Below are positions 7,652-16,734 of a DNA stretch of 64,000 bases, piece after piece. Both the position numbers and the translations under genes were made by a program. The notes beneath the pieces are model-generated. The model was not told where the DNA came from and did not search any database. It saw nothing but the letters and a program-made list of their open reading frames with translations. The stretch lies in assembly GCF_010550675.1 (NCBI RefSeq), contig NZ_JAAGOA010000003.1:62001-126000 (forward strand). Direction: 5' to 3'. This DNA is from Phytoactinopolyspora halotolerans (GTDB lineage Bacteria > Actinomycetota > Actinomycetes > Jiangellales > Jiangellaceae). The stretch's first letter is position 1. Each line of letters begins with the position of its first letter.

Positions 7652-9235
7652 ATGCCCGAGGCTTCTTCCAAGGCGTTTTATGTCACCACGCCTATTTACT
7701 ATGTCAACGACGCGCCCCACATCGGGCACGCGTACACCACGGTCGTCACCGACTTCATCGCCCGGTGGCATCGTCAGCGCCAGGAGCCGGTGTGGTTCCT
7801 CACCGGAACCGACGAGCACGGCCAGAAGGTATTGCGAACGGCCGAGGCCAACGGCGTGGACGCCCGGACATGGGCGGACCGGCTGGTGGAGAACTCGTGG
7901 AAGCCGGTCTTGGAGACCATCGACGCCTCCAACGACGACTTCATCCGCACTACCGAGCCGCGGCACGTCGAACGCGTCAAGGAGTTCATCCAGGGCCTTC
8001 ATGACGCAGGAGAGATCTACGAGGGCACCTACGAAGGCGCCTACTGCGTCGCTTGCGAGGAGTACAAACAGCCCGGTGACCTGATCGAGGGGACGGGAGA
8101 GTTCGAGGGGCAGCAGCTGTGCCCGATCCACACTCGCCCGGTGGAGATCCTCTCCGAGAAGAACTACTTCTTCCGGATGTCCGATTACACGGACCGGTTG
8201 CTCGCCTTCTACGACGAGAACCCGGACTTCGTTCAGCCGGAAAGCGCGCGTAACGAGGTGTACAGCTTCGTCAAGCAGGGCCTGCAGGACCTCTCCATAT
8301 CCCGGTCCACCTTCGACTGGGGCGTCACCATCCCGTGGAACGAGTCGCACGTCATCTATGTGTGGATCGACGCGCTGCTCAACTACGCGACCGCCGTGGG
8401 CTACGGCGCCGACGAGGCGAAGTTCGCGCAGACATGGCCGGCCGACATCCACTTCGTCGGCAAGGACATCCTGCGCTTCCACGCCGTCATCTGGCCGGCC
8501 ATGCTGATGGCGGCGGGGGTGCCGTTGCCGAAGAAGGTCTTCGCGCACGGATGGCTACTGGTCGGCGGCGAGAAGATGAGCAAGTCGAAGCTCACCGGCA
8601 TCTCGCCGGAGCAGATCACGGGCACGTTCGGATCGGACGCGTTTCGCTACTACTTCCTGCGCGCCATCGCCTTCGGCAACGACGGCTCCTTCTCCTGGGA
8701 GGATATCGCCGCGCGTTACCAGGCCGAGCTCGCCAACGGGCTGGGTAACCTGGCGTCCCGGGTGTCGGCTATGGTCGGCAAGTACTTCGGTGGAACGTTG
8801 CCCGAACCGGGGACCGCGACGGAAGCCGAGAACGCGCTCGCGGAGGTGGCCCGGCGCGCGACGGCCGACGCCGACGCCGCTGTGGACCGGGTGGCACCGC
8901 ACGACGCATTGGCCGCCGTCTGGACCTTGGTGGAGGCCGCCAACGGCTACATCACCGAGCAGCAACCCTGGGCGGTGGCGAAGGACGAGTCGCAACGTGA
9001 GCGGTTGGCTACCATCCTGTATTCGTCCGCGGAGGCGCTGCGCGCCCTGGCGGTCCTGCTCAACGCCGCCATGCCGAAGGCGTCGGCGCGGTTGTGGGAC
9101 TCGCTCGGTGCGGAGGCCGGCCTTGGGAGGCTGGCCGAGCAGCCGCTCTCCAGCGCCGGTGACTGGGGGCGTCTCCCCGCGGGTGCGCAGGTCACCAAGG
9201 GCGATGCGCTGTTCCCTCGGCTGGAGCTCGACTGA
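7652..9235 (+). CDS. metG: Methionyl-tRNA synthetase
   Basis: A 527-residue class I synthetase that charges tRNA-Met. It has HIGH at residues 23-26, the KMSKS loop at 308-312, and a zinc-finger insertion with YCVACEEY and LCPIHTRP. It ends after the anticodon-binding helical domain and lacks the C-terminal EMAP-II-like tRNA-binding domain, as usual in actinobacteria. ATG at 7652 is chosen because a TACGAT -10 box (7639-7644) lies 7 nt upstream (leaderless); a GTG two codons earlier is the alternative. It heads the conserved order metG-tatD-rpfB-rsmA-ispE. Confidence 0.97.
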   Translation: MPEASSKAFYVTTPIYYVNDAPHIGHAYTTVVTDFIARWHRQRQEPVWFLTGTDEHGQKVLRTAEANGVDARTWADRLVENSWKPVLETIDASNDDFIRTTEPRHVERVKEFIQGLHDAGEIYEGTYEGAYCVACEEYKQPGDLIEGTGEFEGQQLCPIHTRPVEILSEKNYFFRMSDYTDRLLAFYDENPDFVQPESARNEVYSFVKQGLQDLSISRSTFDWGVTIPWNESHVIYVWIDALLNYATAVGYGADEAKFAQTWPADIHFVGKDILRFHAVIWPAMLMAAGVPLPKKVFAHGWLLVGGEKMSKSKLTGISPEQITGTFGSDAFRYYFLRAIAFGNDGSFSWEDIAARYQAELANGLGNLASRVSAMVGKYFGGTLPEPGTATEAENALAEVARRATADADAAVDRVAPHDALAAVWTLVEAANGYITEQQPWAVAKDESQRERLATILYSSAEALRALAVLLNAAMPKASARLWDSLGAEAGLGRLAEQPLSSAGDWGRLPAGAQVTKGDALFPRLELD

Positions 9236-9326
9236 TCGCCGAGGCCATCGAGGGATCACGATGTGGCACGCCACGTGACGTGCCACCGCCAGACACAATG
9301 CTGCGTGACGAAGGAAGAGAAGCGAT

Positions 9327-10211
9327 ATGAGCCGGATGAAGCGTTCGGCGACGGGCGAGGACGGCCGTCGCCGGGATCGGTCGCGCCCGCCGGCCCCGGA
9401 GCCGTTGCCGTCGCCGGTGACGGATGCGCACTGCCACCTCGACATCGCCGATGGCGAAGACGGCGACGCGTTTCCGCCCGACGATGCGCTGGCGGCCGCG
9501 GCCAAGGTCGGTGTCGACCGGGTGGTGCAGGTGGGCTGCGACCTGCCGGGCTCGGCCTGGGCCGTGGATGCGGCGCAGCGATACCCGAACGTAGTGGCGA
9601 CCGTGGCGCTGCACCCCAACGAGGCGCCTCGCTTGGCCGCCACCGGAACGCTCGACGACGCCCTGAGCGAGATCGACCGCCTGGCCGGATCCAGTGATCG
9701 GGTGCGCGGGGTCGGGGAGACGGGCCTGGATCACTTCCGCACGACGGCGGAGGGACACGCCGCGCAGGAGGAATCGTTCCGGGCGCACATTGAGATCGCC
9801 CGGCGGCGTGGTCTGGCGCTGATGATCCACGACCGGGACGCCCACGCGGACATCTTGCGCATCCTCGACGAGGAGCGACTGCCGGAACGGGTGATCTTCC
9901 ACTGTTTCTCCGGCGACGCGGCGATGGCGCGGCACTGCGCCGAGCGCGGGTGGTTCATGTCGTTCGCGGGGACGGTGACGTTTACGAACGCGGAATCTTT
10001 ACGTTCCGCGCTGCGGGAGGTGCCGGCGGGACAGGTCTTGGTGGAAACGGATGCTCCGTTCCTGACGCCGCACCCGTTCCGCGGGCGGCCGAACGCGTCG
10101 TACCTGGTCCCGCTGACGGTACGGACGATCGCCGACGCTTTGGAACAGGAATTGGCGGAGACGTGCGAGAACCTGCAAATCAATACAAATCAGGCATTTG
10201 GCACATGGTGA
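9327..10211 (+). CDS. tatD: TatD family metal-dependent deoxyribonuclease/hydrolase
   Basis: A 294-residue TIM-barrel hydrolase. DAHCHLD holds the first metal histidines. ALHPNE, VGETGLDHF, MIHDRD, FHCFSG and ETDAPFLTPHPFRG are the remaining metal and substrate motifs in their usual order. The first 30 residues are a basic, proline-rich extension. GAAGGAAGAG precedes the ATG. Family members are 3'-5' exonucleases acting in DNA repair and oxidative stress. The place between metG and rpfB is conserved in actinobacteria. Confidence 0.93.
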   Translation: MSRMKRSATGEDGRRRDRSRPPAPEPLPSPVTDAHCHLDIADGEDGDAFPPDDALAAAAKVGVDRVVQVGCDLPGSAWAVDAAQRYPNVVATVALHPNEAPRLAATGTLDDALSEIDRLAGSSDRVRGVGETGLDHFRTTAEGHAAQEESFRAHIEIARRRGLALMIHDRDAHADILRILDEERLPERVIFHCFSGDAAMARHCAERGWFMSFAGTVTFTNAESLRSALREVPAGQVLVETDAPFLTPHPFRGRPNASYLVPLTVRTIADALEQELAETCENLQINTNQAFGTW

Positions 10212-10280
10212 TTCTTATCACTCAAACTGCCCTATGCCAGGGTATCCACAAGTTTTTCCACAGAAAGCCTGTTGTTGGAC

Positions 10281-10420
10281 TTGACATCCTGCTCAGGTGC
10301 GTTACCGTTTCGTGATTGTTAGCCGGGGTCGGAGAAGCTCCGGGTGGCGATGAGGGGGAACCGCAGCCGCGGGAGACCGGACGCGCCATCTGCTCCGTGC
10401 CCGGGAGGTACTACATCAGG
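10281..10420 (+). promoter_or_regulatory. rpfB promoter and leader, candidate c-di-AMP (ydaO) riboswitch
   Basis: TTGACA (10281-10286) and TACCGT (10303-10308) make a promoter with a 16-bp spacer. About 110 nt of untranslated leader precede the TTG start. The leader has GGCGATGAGGGGGAACCGCA, which matches the GGGGGAACC hallmark of the ydaO/c-di-AMP riboswitch, and later GCTCCGTGCCCGGGAGG near the 3' side. This riboswitch class is known before rpf and other cell-wall hydrolase genes of actinobacteria. I cannot see the second hallmark GGGTGAATC clearly, so the call stays tentative. Confidence 0.5.
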
Positions 10421-10427
10421 AGCTTTG

Positions 10428-11597
10428 TTGCGTCCGTCCGTCAAGACGATCGCGATCAACGCGAGCGTCGTCACCGCCCTTGTGGCCGGTGGCGTCGCGT
10501 ACATGACGTTCGACAACGCCGTCAGCCTCTCCGTTGACGGAGAAACCGAAACCGTCCATACGTTCGCCGGCAACGTCGAAGACGTGCTGGACGGTCAAGG
10601 TATCGAGATCGGGCCCCACGACGAGGTCGTCCCGTCCCTGGACAGCAAGGTCGAAGATGGTACCGAGATCAATGTCCGGTACGGTCGGCAACTCACCGTG
10701 ACCGTCGACGGCACCGAGCAGACCGTCTGGACGACAGCCCTGTCGGTCGACGAGGCTCTGGCCGAACTCGGCATCCGCCACGAGGGGGCAGAGGTCTCCG
10801 TGGCTCGGTCCCGCGACATCGACCGCAGCGGGCTGAATTTCGAGGTGCAGACCCCCAAGGACGTGACTCTCGTCGCCGACGGCGACACGAGAGAGGTCAC
10901 CACCACGGCGCTCACGGTGCGAGAAGCCCTCGCGGACGTCGACGTGGAGCTGGGTGACCGCGACATCATCGAGCCTTCGCTGGACACCAAGTTGAGCAGC
11001 GAGGCGGAGATCGTCGTCAAGCGGGTCACGGTCAAGAAGGACACGGTCGAGAGGGAGATCGACTTCGAGACCGTCGAGAAGGAAGACGACTCGCTCGAGG
11101 TGGGCGTCACCCAGGTCGAGACCGAGGGGAAGAAGGGTCTCCTGGAGCGCAGGGTCGAGAAGACCTTCATCGACGGGGAGCTCGACAAGACCAAGAAGCT
11201 GTCCGAGAAGGTCGTCGAGGAACCGGTCGACAAGGTGATTCTGGTCGGCACCAAGGAGCCCGAACCCGAGCCGGAGCCCGAGCCGGACCCGCCGGCCGAT
11301 GACGACGACGGCGGCAGCGATGGCGGTGGCGGCGGTAGCGACGACAACGTCGACGGCGGCGTCTGGGACCGGCTCGCACAGTGTGAGTCCGGCGGAGACT
11401 GGTCCATCAACACCGGTAACGGCTACTACGGCGGCCTCCAGTTCAACCTGCAGACGTGGCAGGCATACGGGGGTTCCGGCTACCCGCACGAGAACAGCAA
11501 GGCGGAGCAGATCCGGATCGCCGAGAAGCTGCGCGATGACCGTGGCGGCTACGGCGCATGGCCGGCCTGTGCCGCGAAGCTCGGCCTGCCGACGTGA
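10428..11597 (+). CDS. rpfB: Resuscitation-promoting factor, RpfB type
   Basis: A 389-residue secreted or membrane-anchored peptidoglycan-cleaving enzyme. An N-terminal hydrophobic segment (ASVVTALVAGGVAYM) is followed by three ubiquitin-like DUF348 domains, a G5 domain, a Glu-Pro repeat and Asp/Gly-rich linker, and a C-terminal Rpf domain starting VWDRLAQCESGGDW; the Glu of CESGG is catalytic. TTG at 10428 is preferred as start because AGGAG lies 5 nt upstream and it places the signal segment correctly. Such proteins restart growth from dormancy. The gene sits in the conserved tatD-rpfB-rsmA order and follows a probable leader RNA. Confidence 0.94.
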   Translation: MRPSVKTIAINASVVTALVAGGVAYMTFDNAVSLSVDGETETVHTFAGNVEDVLDGQGIEIGPHDEVVPSLDSKVEDGTEINVRYGRQLTVTVDGTEQTVWTTALSVDEALAELGIRHEGAEVSVARSRDIDRSGLNFEVQTPKDVTLVADGDTREVTTTALTVREALADVDVELGDRDIIEPSLDTKLSSEAEIVVKRVTVKKDTVEREIDFETVEKEDDSLEVGVTQVETEGKKGLLERRVEKTFIDGELDKTKKLSEKVVEEPVDKVILVGTKEPEPEPEPEPDPPADDDDGGSDGGGGGSDDNVDGGVWDRLAQCESGGDWSINTGNGYYGGLQFNLQTWQAYGGSGYPHENSKAEQIRIAEKLRDDRGGYGAWPACAAKLGLPT

Positions 11598-11626
11598 CCC
11601 GCGGCTGGACACCTATGCTCTGACGT

Positions 11627-12499
11627 GTGAAGAGCAACGAGACGTCCGCCGGCCCCAGACTGCTGGGGTCGGCGGACGTTCGTCGTCTGGCGGCCTCGGT
11701 CGATCTGCGCCCGACCAAGACGCTGGGGCAGAACTTCGTCATCGACCCGAACACGGTCCGCCGGATCGTCCGGGTGGCCGGGGTCGGCCCGGCGGACGTC
11801 GTGGTGGAGGTCGGTCCGGGCCTGGGCTCGCTGACCCTGGCGTTGCTGCCGGTCGCCGCTCGCGTGGTCGCGGTCGAGGTGGATCCGGAGCTGGCGGCCA
11901 GGCTGCCGTCGACGGTGGCGGAGTACGCACCCGATCTGGCCGGGAGGCTCGACGTGGTGCGTGCGGACGCGATGCGGGTGAGCGAGCTGCCCGGTCCGGA
12001 TCCCACCGCACTGGTCGCCAACCTGCCGTACAACGTCGCCGTGCCGGTGCTGTTGCACATGCTCGAGACCTTCCCCGGCCTGCGCCGCGCCCTGGTCATG
12101 GTGCAGAAGGAGGTCGCCGACCGGCTGGCGGCCGAGCCCGGTTCGCGGACGTACGGGGTGCCGTCGGTCAAAGCGGCGTGGTACGCGGCCGTCAGCCATG
12201 CGGGATCGGTCGGACGCTCGGTGTTCTGGCCGGTGCCGAACGTCGACTCGGGCCTGGTGCTGCTGGAACGCCGGGAGCCGCCGACGGATGTGGACCGCTC
12301 CGCCGTCTTCGCCGTGATCGACGCCGCGTTCGCGCAACGCCGGAAGACGCTGCGCGCGGCGTTGAAGGGCTGGGCCGGATCGTCGGCCGCAGCCGAGGAC
12401 GCGCTGCGGTCGGCCGGTGTGGACCCGTCGTCGCGCGGTGAGCAGCTCACCGTCGCCGATTTCGCGCGCATCGCAGCCGTGCGGCCCGCCCGGAGGTGA
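11627..12499 (+). CDS. rsmA: 16S rRNA (adenine1518-N6/adenine1519-N6)-dimethyltransferase
   Basis: A 290-residue SAM-dependent methyltransferase that dimethylates two adjacent adenines near the 3' end of 16S r[13 protein letters not shown], the SAM loop [21 protein letters not shown] and the catalytic NLPYN are all present. A TATGCT -10 box (11614-11619) lies 7 nt before the GTG start, so the gene has its own leaderless promoter despite following rpfB by only 29 bp. Its end overlaps the ispE ribosome site. Confidence 0.96.
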   Translation: MKSNETSAGPRLLGSADVRRLAASVDLRPTKTLGQNFVIDPNTVRRIVRVAGVGPADVVVEVGPGLGSLTLALLPVAARVVAVEVDPELAARLPSTVAEYAPDLAGRLDVVRADAMRVSELPGPDPTALVANLPYNVAVPVLLHMLETFPGLRRALVMVQKEVADRLAAEPGSRTYGVPSVKAAWYAAVSHAGSVGRSVFWPVPNVDSGLVLLERREPPTDVDRSAVFAVIDAAFAQRRKTLRAALKGWAGSSAAAEDALRSAGVDPSSRGEQLTVADFARIAAVRPARR

Positions 12500-12504
12500 G
12501 GCGG

Positions 12505-13407
12505 ATGCGCGTGACCGTGCGGGTGCCGGCGAAGATCAACGTGGTCCTCCGGGTGGGTCCGCCCCGGGCGGACGGTTTTCACGACCTGGCGACGGTTTTC
12601 CACGCCGTCTCGCTGTTCGACGACGTCACGGCGGACGACGTTGCCGACGGCACAGGCGTACGGCTGACGCTGGACGGGCCGTACGCGCGGGGTCTGGCGG
12701 CGGACGAGTCGAACCTTGCCGTGCGAGCCGCTCATGCGCTGGCATCCGCCGCCGGAGTCGCGGCGGATGTCCGTTTGCGGGTGCACAAGTCGATACCGGT
12801 GGCCGCCGGACTGGCCGGAGGCAGCGCGGACGCCGCCGGGGTGTTGCTGGCCTGCAACCGGCTGTGGGGGCTGCACTGGCCGGTGCCGCGGCTGACGGAG
12901 GTGGCGGCGACGCTCGGAAGCGATGTGCCGTTCTCGGTGCTGGGCGGCACCGCGCTGGGAACCGGGCGTGGCGAGCGCCTGGAACCGGTACGTGTCGGCG
13001 GCGAGCTGCACTGGGTGCTGGCGGTGGCGGACGGCGAGCTGTCCACACCCGAGGTGTATCGCCGGTTGGACGAGATCCGTGCCGACGCCGGTCCGCCCGA
13101 GCTGCCCTCCGGTGTGGTCGCTGCGATGGAGCGCGCCGACGCGCCGGCGGTGGCGGCGTCGATGGCCAACGATATGGAGGCGGCCGCGCTCTCCCTCCGC
13201 CCGTCGCTGCGCAGCACGCTGGACGCCGGGAGGGCGGCTGGGGCGCTCGCCGGCATCGTCTCCGGCTCGGGTCCCACGTGCGTGTTCTTGGCGCCCGACG
13301 GCCCTGGAGCGGCCGCCTTGGCGCAGGTTCTGAGTGCGTCGGCGCCGTGTCGTACGACCGAGGTGGTGACCGGGCCCGCCGTGCCCACCGTCCACGTCGC
13401 GAGCTGA
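12505..13407 (+). CDS. ispE: 4-diphosphocytidyl-2-C-methyl-D-erythritol kinase
   Basis: A 300-residue GHMP kinase in the MEP isoprenoid pathway. PAKINVVLRVG opens the substrate site, PVAAGLAGGSADAAGVLL is the ATP glycine-rich loop, and GSGPTCVFL is the third GHMP motif. ATG at 12505 has GGAGG 8 nt upstream; a GTG at 12496 overlapping the rsmA stop is possible but poorly spaced. Co-transcription with rsmA is likely. Confidence 0.95.
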   Translation: MRVTVRVPAKINVVLRVGPPRADGFHDLATVFHAVSLFDDVTADDVADGTGVRLTLDGPYARGLAADESNLAVRAAHALASAAGVAADVRLRVHKSIPVAAGLAGGSADAAGVLLACNRLWGLHWPVPRLTEVAATLGSDVPFSVLGGTALGTGRGERLEPVRVGGELHWVLAVADGELSTPEVYRRLDEIRADAGPPELPSGVVAAMERADAPAVAASMANDMEAAALSLRPSLRSTLDAGRAAGALAGIVSGSGPTCVFLAPDGPGAAALAQVLSASAPCRTTEVVTGPAVPTVHVAS

Positions 13408-13575
13408 CGGACGCCGGACCAGCGCACGGAACGGAACCGGCCCGGACGAGGCATGGACACTGTCCCCTGCCCGGGTCCACGAACCCCGGCTGTTCCGCCC
13501 GCCGTCGCCGGGCGCTCAGGCCGCGTTCACCTACTGTGGCGAGGGTGACATGGCATCCGCGAAGGAGGATCGTTC

Positions 13576-14838
13576 ATGTCCACTCGTATCGGCCGCCAGT
13601 CCCTGCGTTACGCCGGGCTGATCACCGCCACGCTCGCTGCCGCCACCACGCTTGCCGGCACCGGCTCGGAGACGCGGGACGTCGGCGCCCAGCCGCCCCT
13701 GCCGCCCGACCGGTCCCTGGCGATCGGGCACCGTGGCTCCGCGTACAAGGCGCCGGAGGAGACGATGGCAGGCTACCGGCAGGCGGTCCGCGACCGCGCC
13801 GACATTCTGGAGGGCGACGTCCAACTGACTGCGGACGGGCACCTGATCCTGATGCACGACGCGACGTTGACGCGGACGACCGACGTCGAGGAACGGTTTC
13901 CCGACCGTGAACCCTGGCGTCCGGGCCAGCTCACCCTGGAGGAGATCCGCACCCTGGACGCCAGGTCCTGGTTCGGCGAGGCGTTCGCCGGCGAGCCGGT
14001 CGCGGAGCTCGACCAGCTGCTCGACCTGGCCGAGCAGACCCGGACGCCGGTGATGCTGGAACTGAAACAACCCGGCAACAACGCGGGCTTCGAGCAGGCG
14101 CTCGCCGATGAGCTCAGGTCCCGCGGCGTCGGCGCGGACGGCGACTCACGCATTCCGTACGTGCTCGTGGCCGGGTTCGACGCGGCGTCGCTGCAGGAAT
14201 TCCACGAGATCTTCCCCGGCCCCGAGATCGTGTACCAGGTCGGCGACGTTCCGGACGACGAGGCACTGGAGTCCTACCGGGAATGGGCCGACCACCTGAT
14301 GCTCACTGTCCGCATGTCGTCCGGGGCGGACGTCGCCCGCGTGGAGACGGCCGGCTTCTCCACCATGGCCGGCACCGTCGACAGCGACGTCGACCTGAGG
14401 ATGGCGATCGGGCAAGGCTACGACTCGATCATCACCAACCACCCGGAGCGGGCGCTGCAGCTCCAGCGCCGGAACTTCCGGGAACCGGTGCCCCAGGTGC
14501 AGGTGGAGAGCATCTATGCGAACGCTCCCGGCGACGATATACAGCCGGAGACCGGGGAGCATGTCAGCCTGTTGAATACGACCAGCGCACCGATCGACAT
14601 GAGCGGATGGACGGTCCGGGACCAGGCCGGCAACATCGTCCGGCTCCCCGACGGGGTGTCGATCGACGCCGGAAGCCTGCTGCGCGTGTACAGCGGGCCG
14701 GGCACCGACCGGCCAGGTCACGTCTACGCCGACTACGGCCGGTCCTTCCTGAACAATTCCGGCGGCGAAACAGTGGTGATCTACAACCGGGACGGGGAGA
14801 TCGTGACCGTCGGTTCGTACCTGGCGTACCCCGGCTGA
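13576..14838 (+). CDS. Secreted glycerophosphodiester phosphodiesterase with C-terminal lamin-tail domain
   Basis: 420 residues. A signal peptide (LITATLAAATTLAG) is followed by a GDPD TIM barrel: IGHRGSAYKAPEET, then EGDVQLTADGHLILMHDAT with the metal and catalytic His/Glu/Asp residues, and MLELKQPG. After residue 300 comes an immunoglobulin-like lamin-tail (LTD) domain: VSLLNTTSAPIDMSGWTV, then LPDGVSI and GGETVVIYNRDG. GDPDs split glycerophosphodiesters or teichoic-acid backbones; the LTD is an extracellular binding module. GGAGG precedes the ATG. A phosphate-scavenging role is inferred. Confidence 0.88.
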   Translation: MSTRIGRQSLRYAGLITATLAAATTLAGTGSETRDVGAQPPLPPDRSLAIGHRGSAYKAPEETMAGYRQAVRDRADILEGDVQLTADGHLILMHDATLTRTTDVEERFPDREPWRPGQLTLEEIRTLDARSWFGEAFAGEPVAELDQLLDLAEQTRTPVMLELKQPGNNAGFEQALADELRSRGVGADGDSRIPYVLVAGFDAASLQEFHEIFPGPEIVYQVGDVPDDEALESYREWADHLMLTVRMSSGADVARVETAGFSTMAGTVDSDVDLRMAIGQGYDSIITNHPERALQLQRRNFREPVPQVQVESIYANAPGDDIQPETGEHVSLLNTTSAPIDMSGWTVRDQAGNIVRLPDGVSIDAGSLLRVYSGPGTDRPGHVYADYGRSFLNNSGGETVVIYNRDGEIVTVGSYLAYPG

Positions 14839-14919
14839 CCAGGGCGCGTCTCGCTCGGGCGAAGGCGGAGAAAACCGGTTGCCGGAGGGTGGCGGGGCAC
14901 GTAGCGTCGTGACTCAGTC

Positions 14920-16734
14920 ATGGTCACGTCTGCCACCCCCTCCTCCCTCCCCTCCGGTCGCCCTCGCACGCCCGGCGGCGACGACGGTCCGAGCCCGTCC
15001 CGGCTTGTGCTGAGCAGCCTGCGCCCGGGCGGACGTGCCGGAGCGGCGCTCGTCGTCGCGATCGCTGCGGCTACCGTGCTGCCGTTGCTCGCGCCGCAGT
15101 TCACGAAGCGGTTCGTGGACGGTGCGATCGCCGGCGACAGCGCCGCTGCGCTCGTGCTGCTGGCGCTCGGTTACCTCGGACTGGCCGTCACCGGCCAGCT
15201 GGCGCGGATGCTGACCGCGTGGCTTGCCAGCCGGCTCGCCTGGGATGGGACGAACCGCCTGCGGGAGCTGCTCGCCGAGCATGCGCTCGGGCTGGATATG
15301 GCGTATCACGGAAAGCGCACTCCAGGGGAGATGATCGAGCGCGTCGACGGGGACGTGGTGGCGTTGGCGCAGTTCGTGGTGGCGTTCCTGCTCGACGTGG
15401 TGGTCAGCCTGTTGCTCTTGCTGGGCGTGATCGTCATCGTGCTGTCGGTGGATCTGCGCATCGGCGGGGTGCTGCTGGCCTTCTGCGGCCTGCTGGCGTT
15501 GGGCATGGTGCGTGCACAGCGGCTGGCGGTGCCGGCCGCGACCAAGGTCCGGGAGGGGTTCGCCGCGCTCTTCGGGAACCTGGAGGAGCGGCTTGCCGGC
15601 GCCGAGGACATCCGGGCCAACGGCGCCGGCGAACACATGGTGAACCGCTTCCACCAGACCAGCGCCCGCCTGTACCGGGCCGACGTGCACGCGCAGAAGA
15701 TCTCCGGAGGCCTGTTCGCCGGCACGACGGTGGCGTTCGCACTCGGAACGGCGCTGGTACTGGGTCTCGCCGCCTGGAGCCAGCAGGAGGGGGTGCTCAC
15801 CGTCGGCACGGCCGTGCTGCTGTTCCAGTACACCCAGATGGTGCGCGCGCCGTTCGAGCGGCTCATCGACCAGCTGCAGCAGTACCAGAAGGCGCTGGCC
15901 GCGGTGGCCCGGATCGGTGGCCTGCTCGCGGAGCGCCGTACGCTGTCCGAGCCGGCGGACCCGCGCCCGCTCCCGCAGGCCGGCCCGCTCAGCGTGGACC
16001 TGGACGGTGTGGCCTTCGCCTATCCGGACGACGATGAGCAGGTGCTCGCCGGCGTCGACCTGCACCTGGCACCCGGCGAGACGCTGGGTCTGGTGGGGCG
16101 GACCGGCAGCGGCAAGACGACCATCGCACGGATGGTGCTGCGGCTGTACGACCCGACCGAGGGCTCTGTGCGGGTGGGCGGCGTGGACCTGCGTGACGTC
16201 GCGCTCGACGACGTCCATCGCCGAGTCTGCATCGTCACCCAGGATGTCCAGCTCTTCGCCGCGACCGTCCGAGACAACCTGACCCTGTTCCGGTCCGAAT
16301 CCGACGCCGGCCTGGACGACGAGCGGCTGAGTTCCGTGCTCGGCCAGGTGGGCCTGGGCGGGTGGCTGGAATCCCTGCCGGACGGGCTGGACACCGTCCT
16401 CGGGCCGCAGGGCGGCGGCGTGTCGGCGGGCGAGGCTCAGTTACTGGCGTTTGCGCGCGCGTTCCTGACCGATGCCGGAGTGGTGGTGCTCGACGAGGCC
16501 TCCAGCCGGCTCGATCCGGCCACCGAGGCGCGGATCGAAGCGGCGATGGACCGTCTGCTTGCGGATCGCACCGGCATCCTGATCGCACACCGGCTGTCGT
16601 CGCTGGCGCGGGTCGACCAGATCGCGGTGGTCGACGAAGGGCGGGTGGTGGAGTACGGCCGCCGGGACGAGCTGGCGGCGGATCCGGCCAGCTGGTTCGG
16701 TCACCTGCTCGACGCTGCGGGGGTGCGGCGATGA
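14920..16734 (+). CDS. ABC exporter half-transporter, subunit A
   Basis: A 604-residue fused membrane and ATPase protein with six helices. Walker A (GRTGSGKTTIA) lies near residue 395, the signature is VSAGEAQ instead of LSGGQ near 500, Walker B with catalytic Glu is VVVLDEASSRLD near 525, and the H-loop is LIAHRLSSL. The degenerate signature combined with an intact Glu is the mirror image of its partner, so the two should form a heterodimer. It overlaps the partner by 4 bp (ATGA). The exported substrate is unknown. Confidence 0.92.
   Translation: MVTSATPSSLPSGRPRTPGGDDGPSPSRLVLSSLRPGGRAGAALVVAIAAATVLPLLAPQFTKRFVDGAIAGDSAAALVLLALGYLGLAVTGQLARMLTAWLASRLAWDGTNRLRELLAEHALGLDMAYHGKRTPGEMIERVDGDVVALAQFVVAFLLDVVVSLLLLLGVIVIVLSVDLRIGGVLLAFCGLLALGMVRAQRLAVPAATKVREGFAALFGNLEERLAGAEDIRANGAGEHMVNRFHQTSARLYRADVHAQKISGGLFAGTTVAFALGTALVLGLAAWSQQEGVLTVGTAVLLFQYTQMVRAPFERLIDQLQQYQKALAAVARIGGLLAERRTLSEPADPRPLPQAGPLSVDLDGVAFAYPDDDEQVLAGVDLHLAPGETLGLVGRTGSGKTTIARMVLRLYDPTEGSVRVGGVDLRDVALDDVHRRVCIVTQDVQLFAATVRDNLTLFRSESDAGLDDERLSSVLGQVGLGGWLESLPDGLDTVLGPQGGGVSAGEAQLLAFARAFLTDAGVVVLDEASSRLDPATEARIEAAMDRLLADRTGILIAHRLSSLARVDQIAVVDEGRVVEYGRRDELAADPASWFGHLLDAAGVRR

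Noticed and set aside
11443-13395. 650-codon minus-strand frame opposite rsmA and ispE
   Set aside because: Both plus-strand genes are complete with conserved motifs; the minus frame has none.
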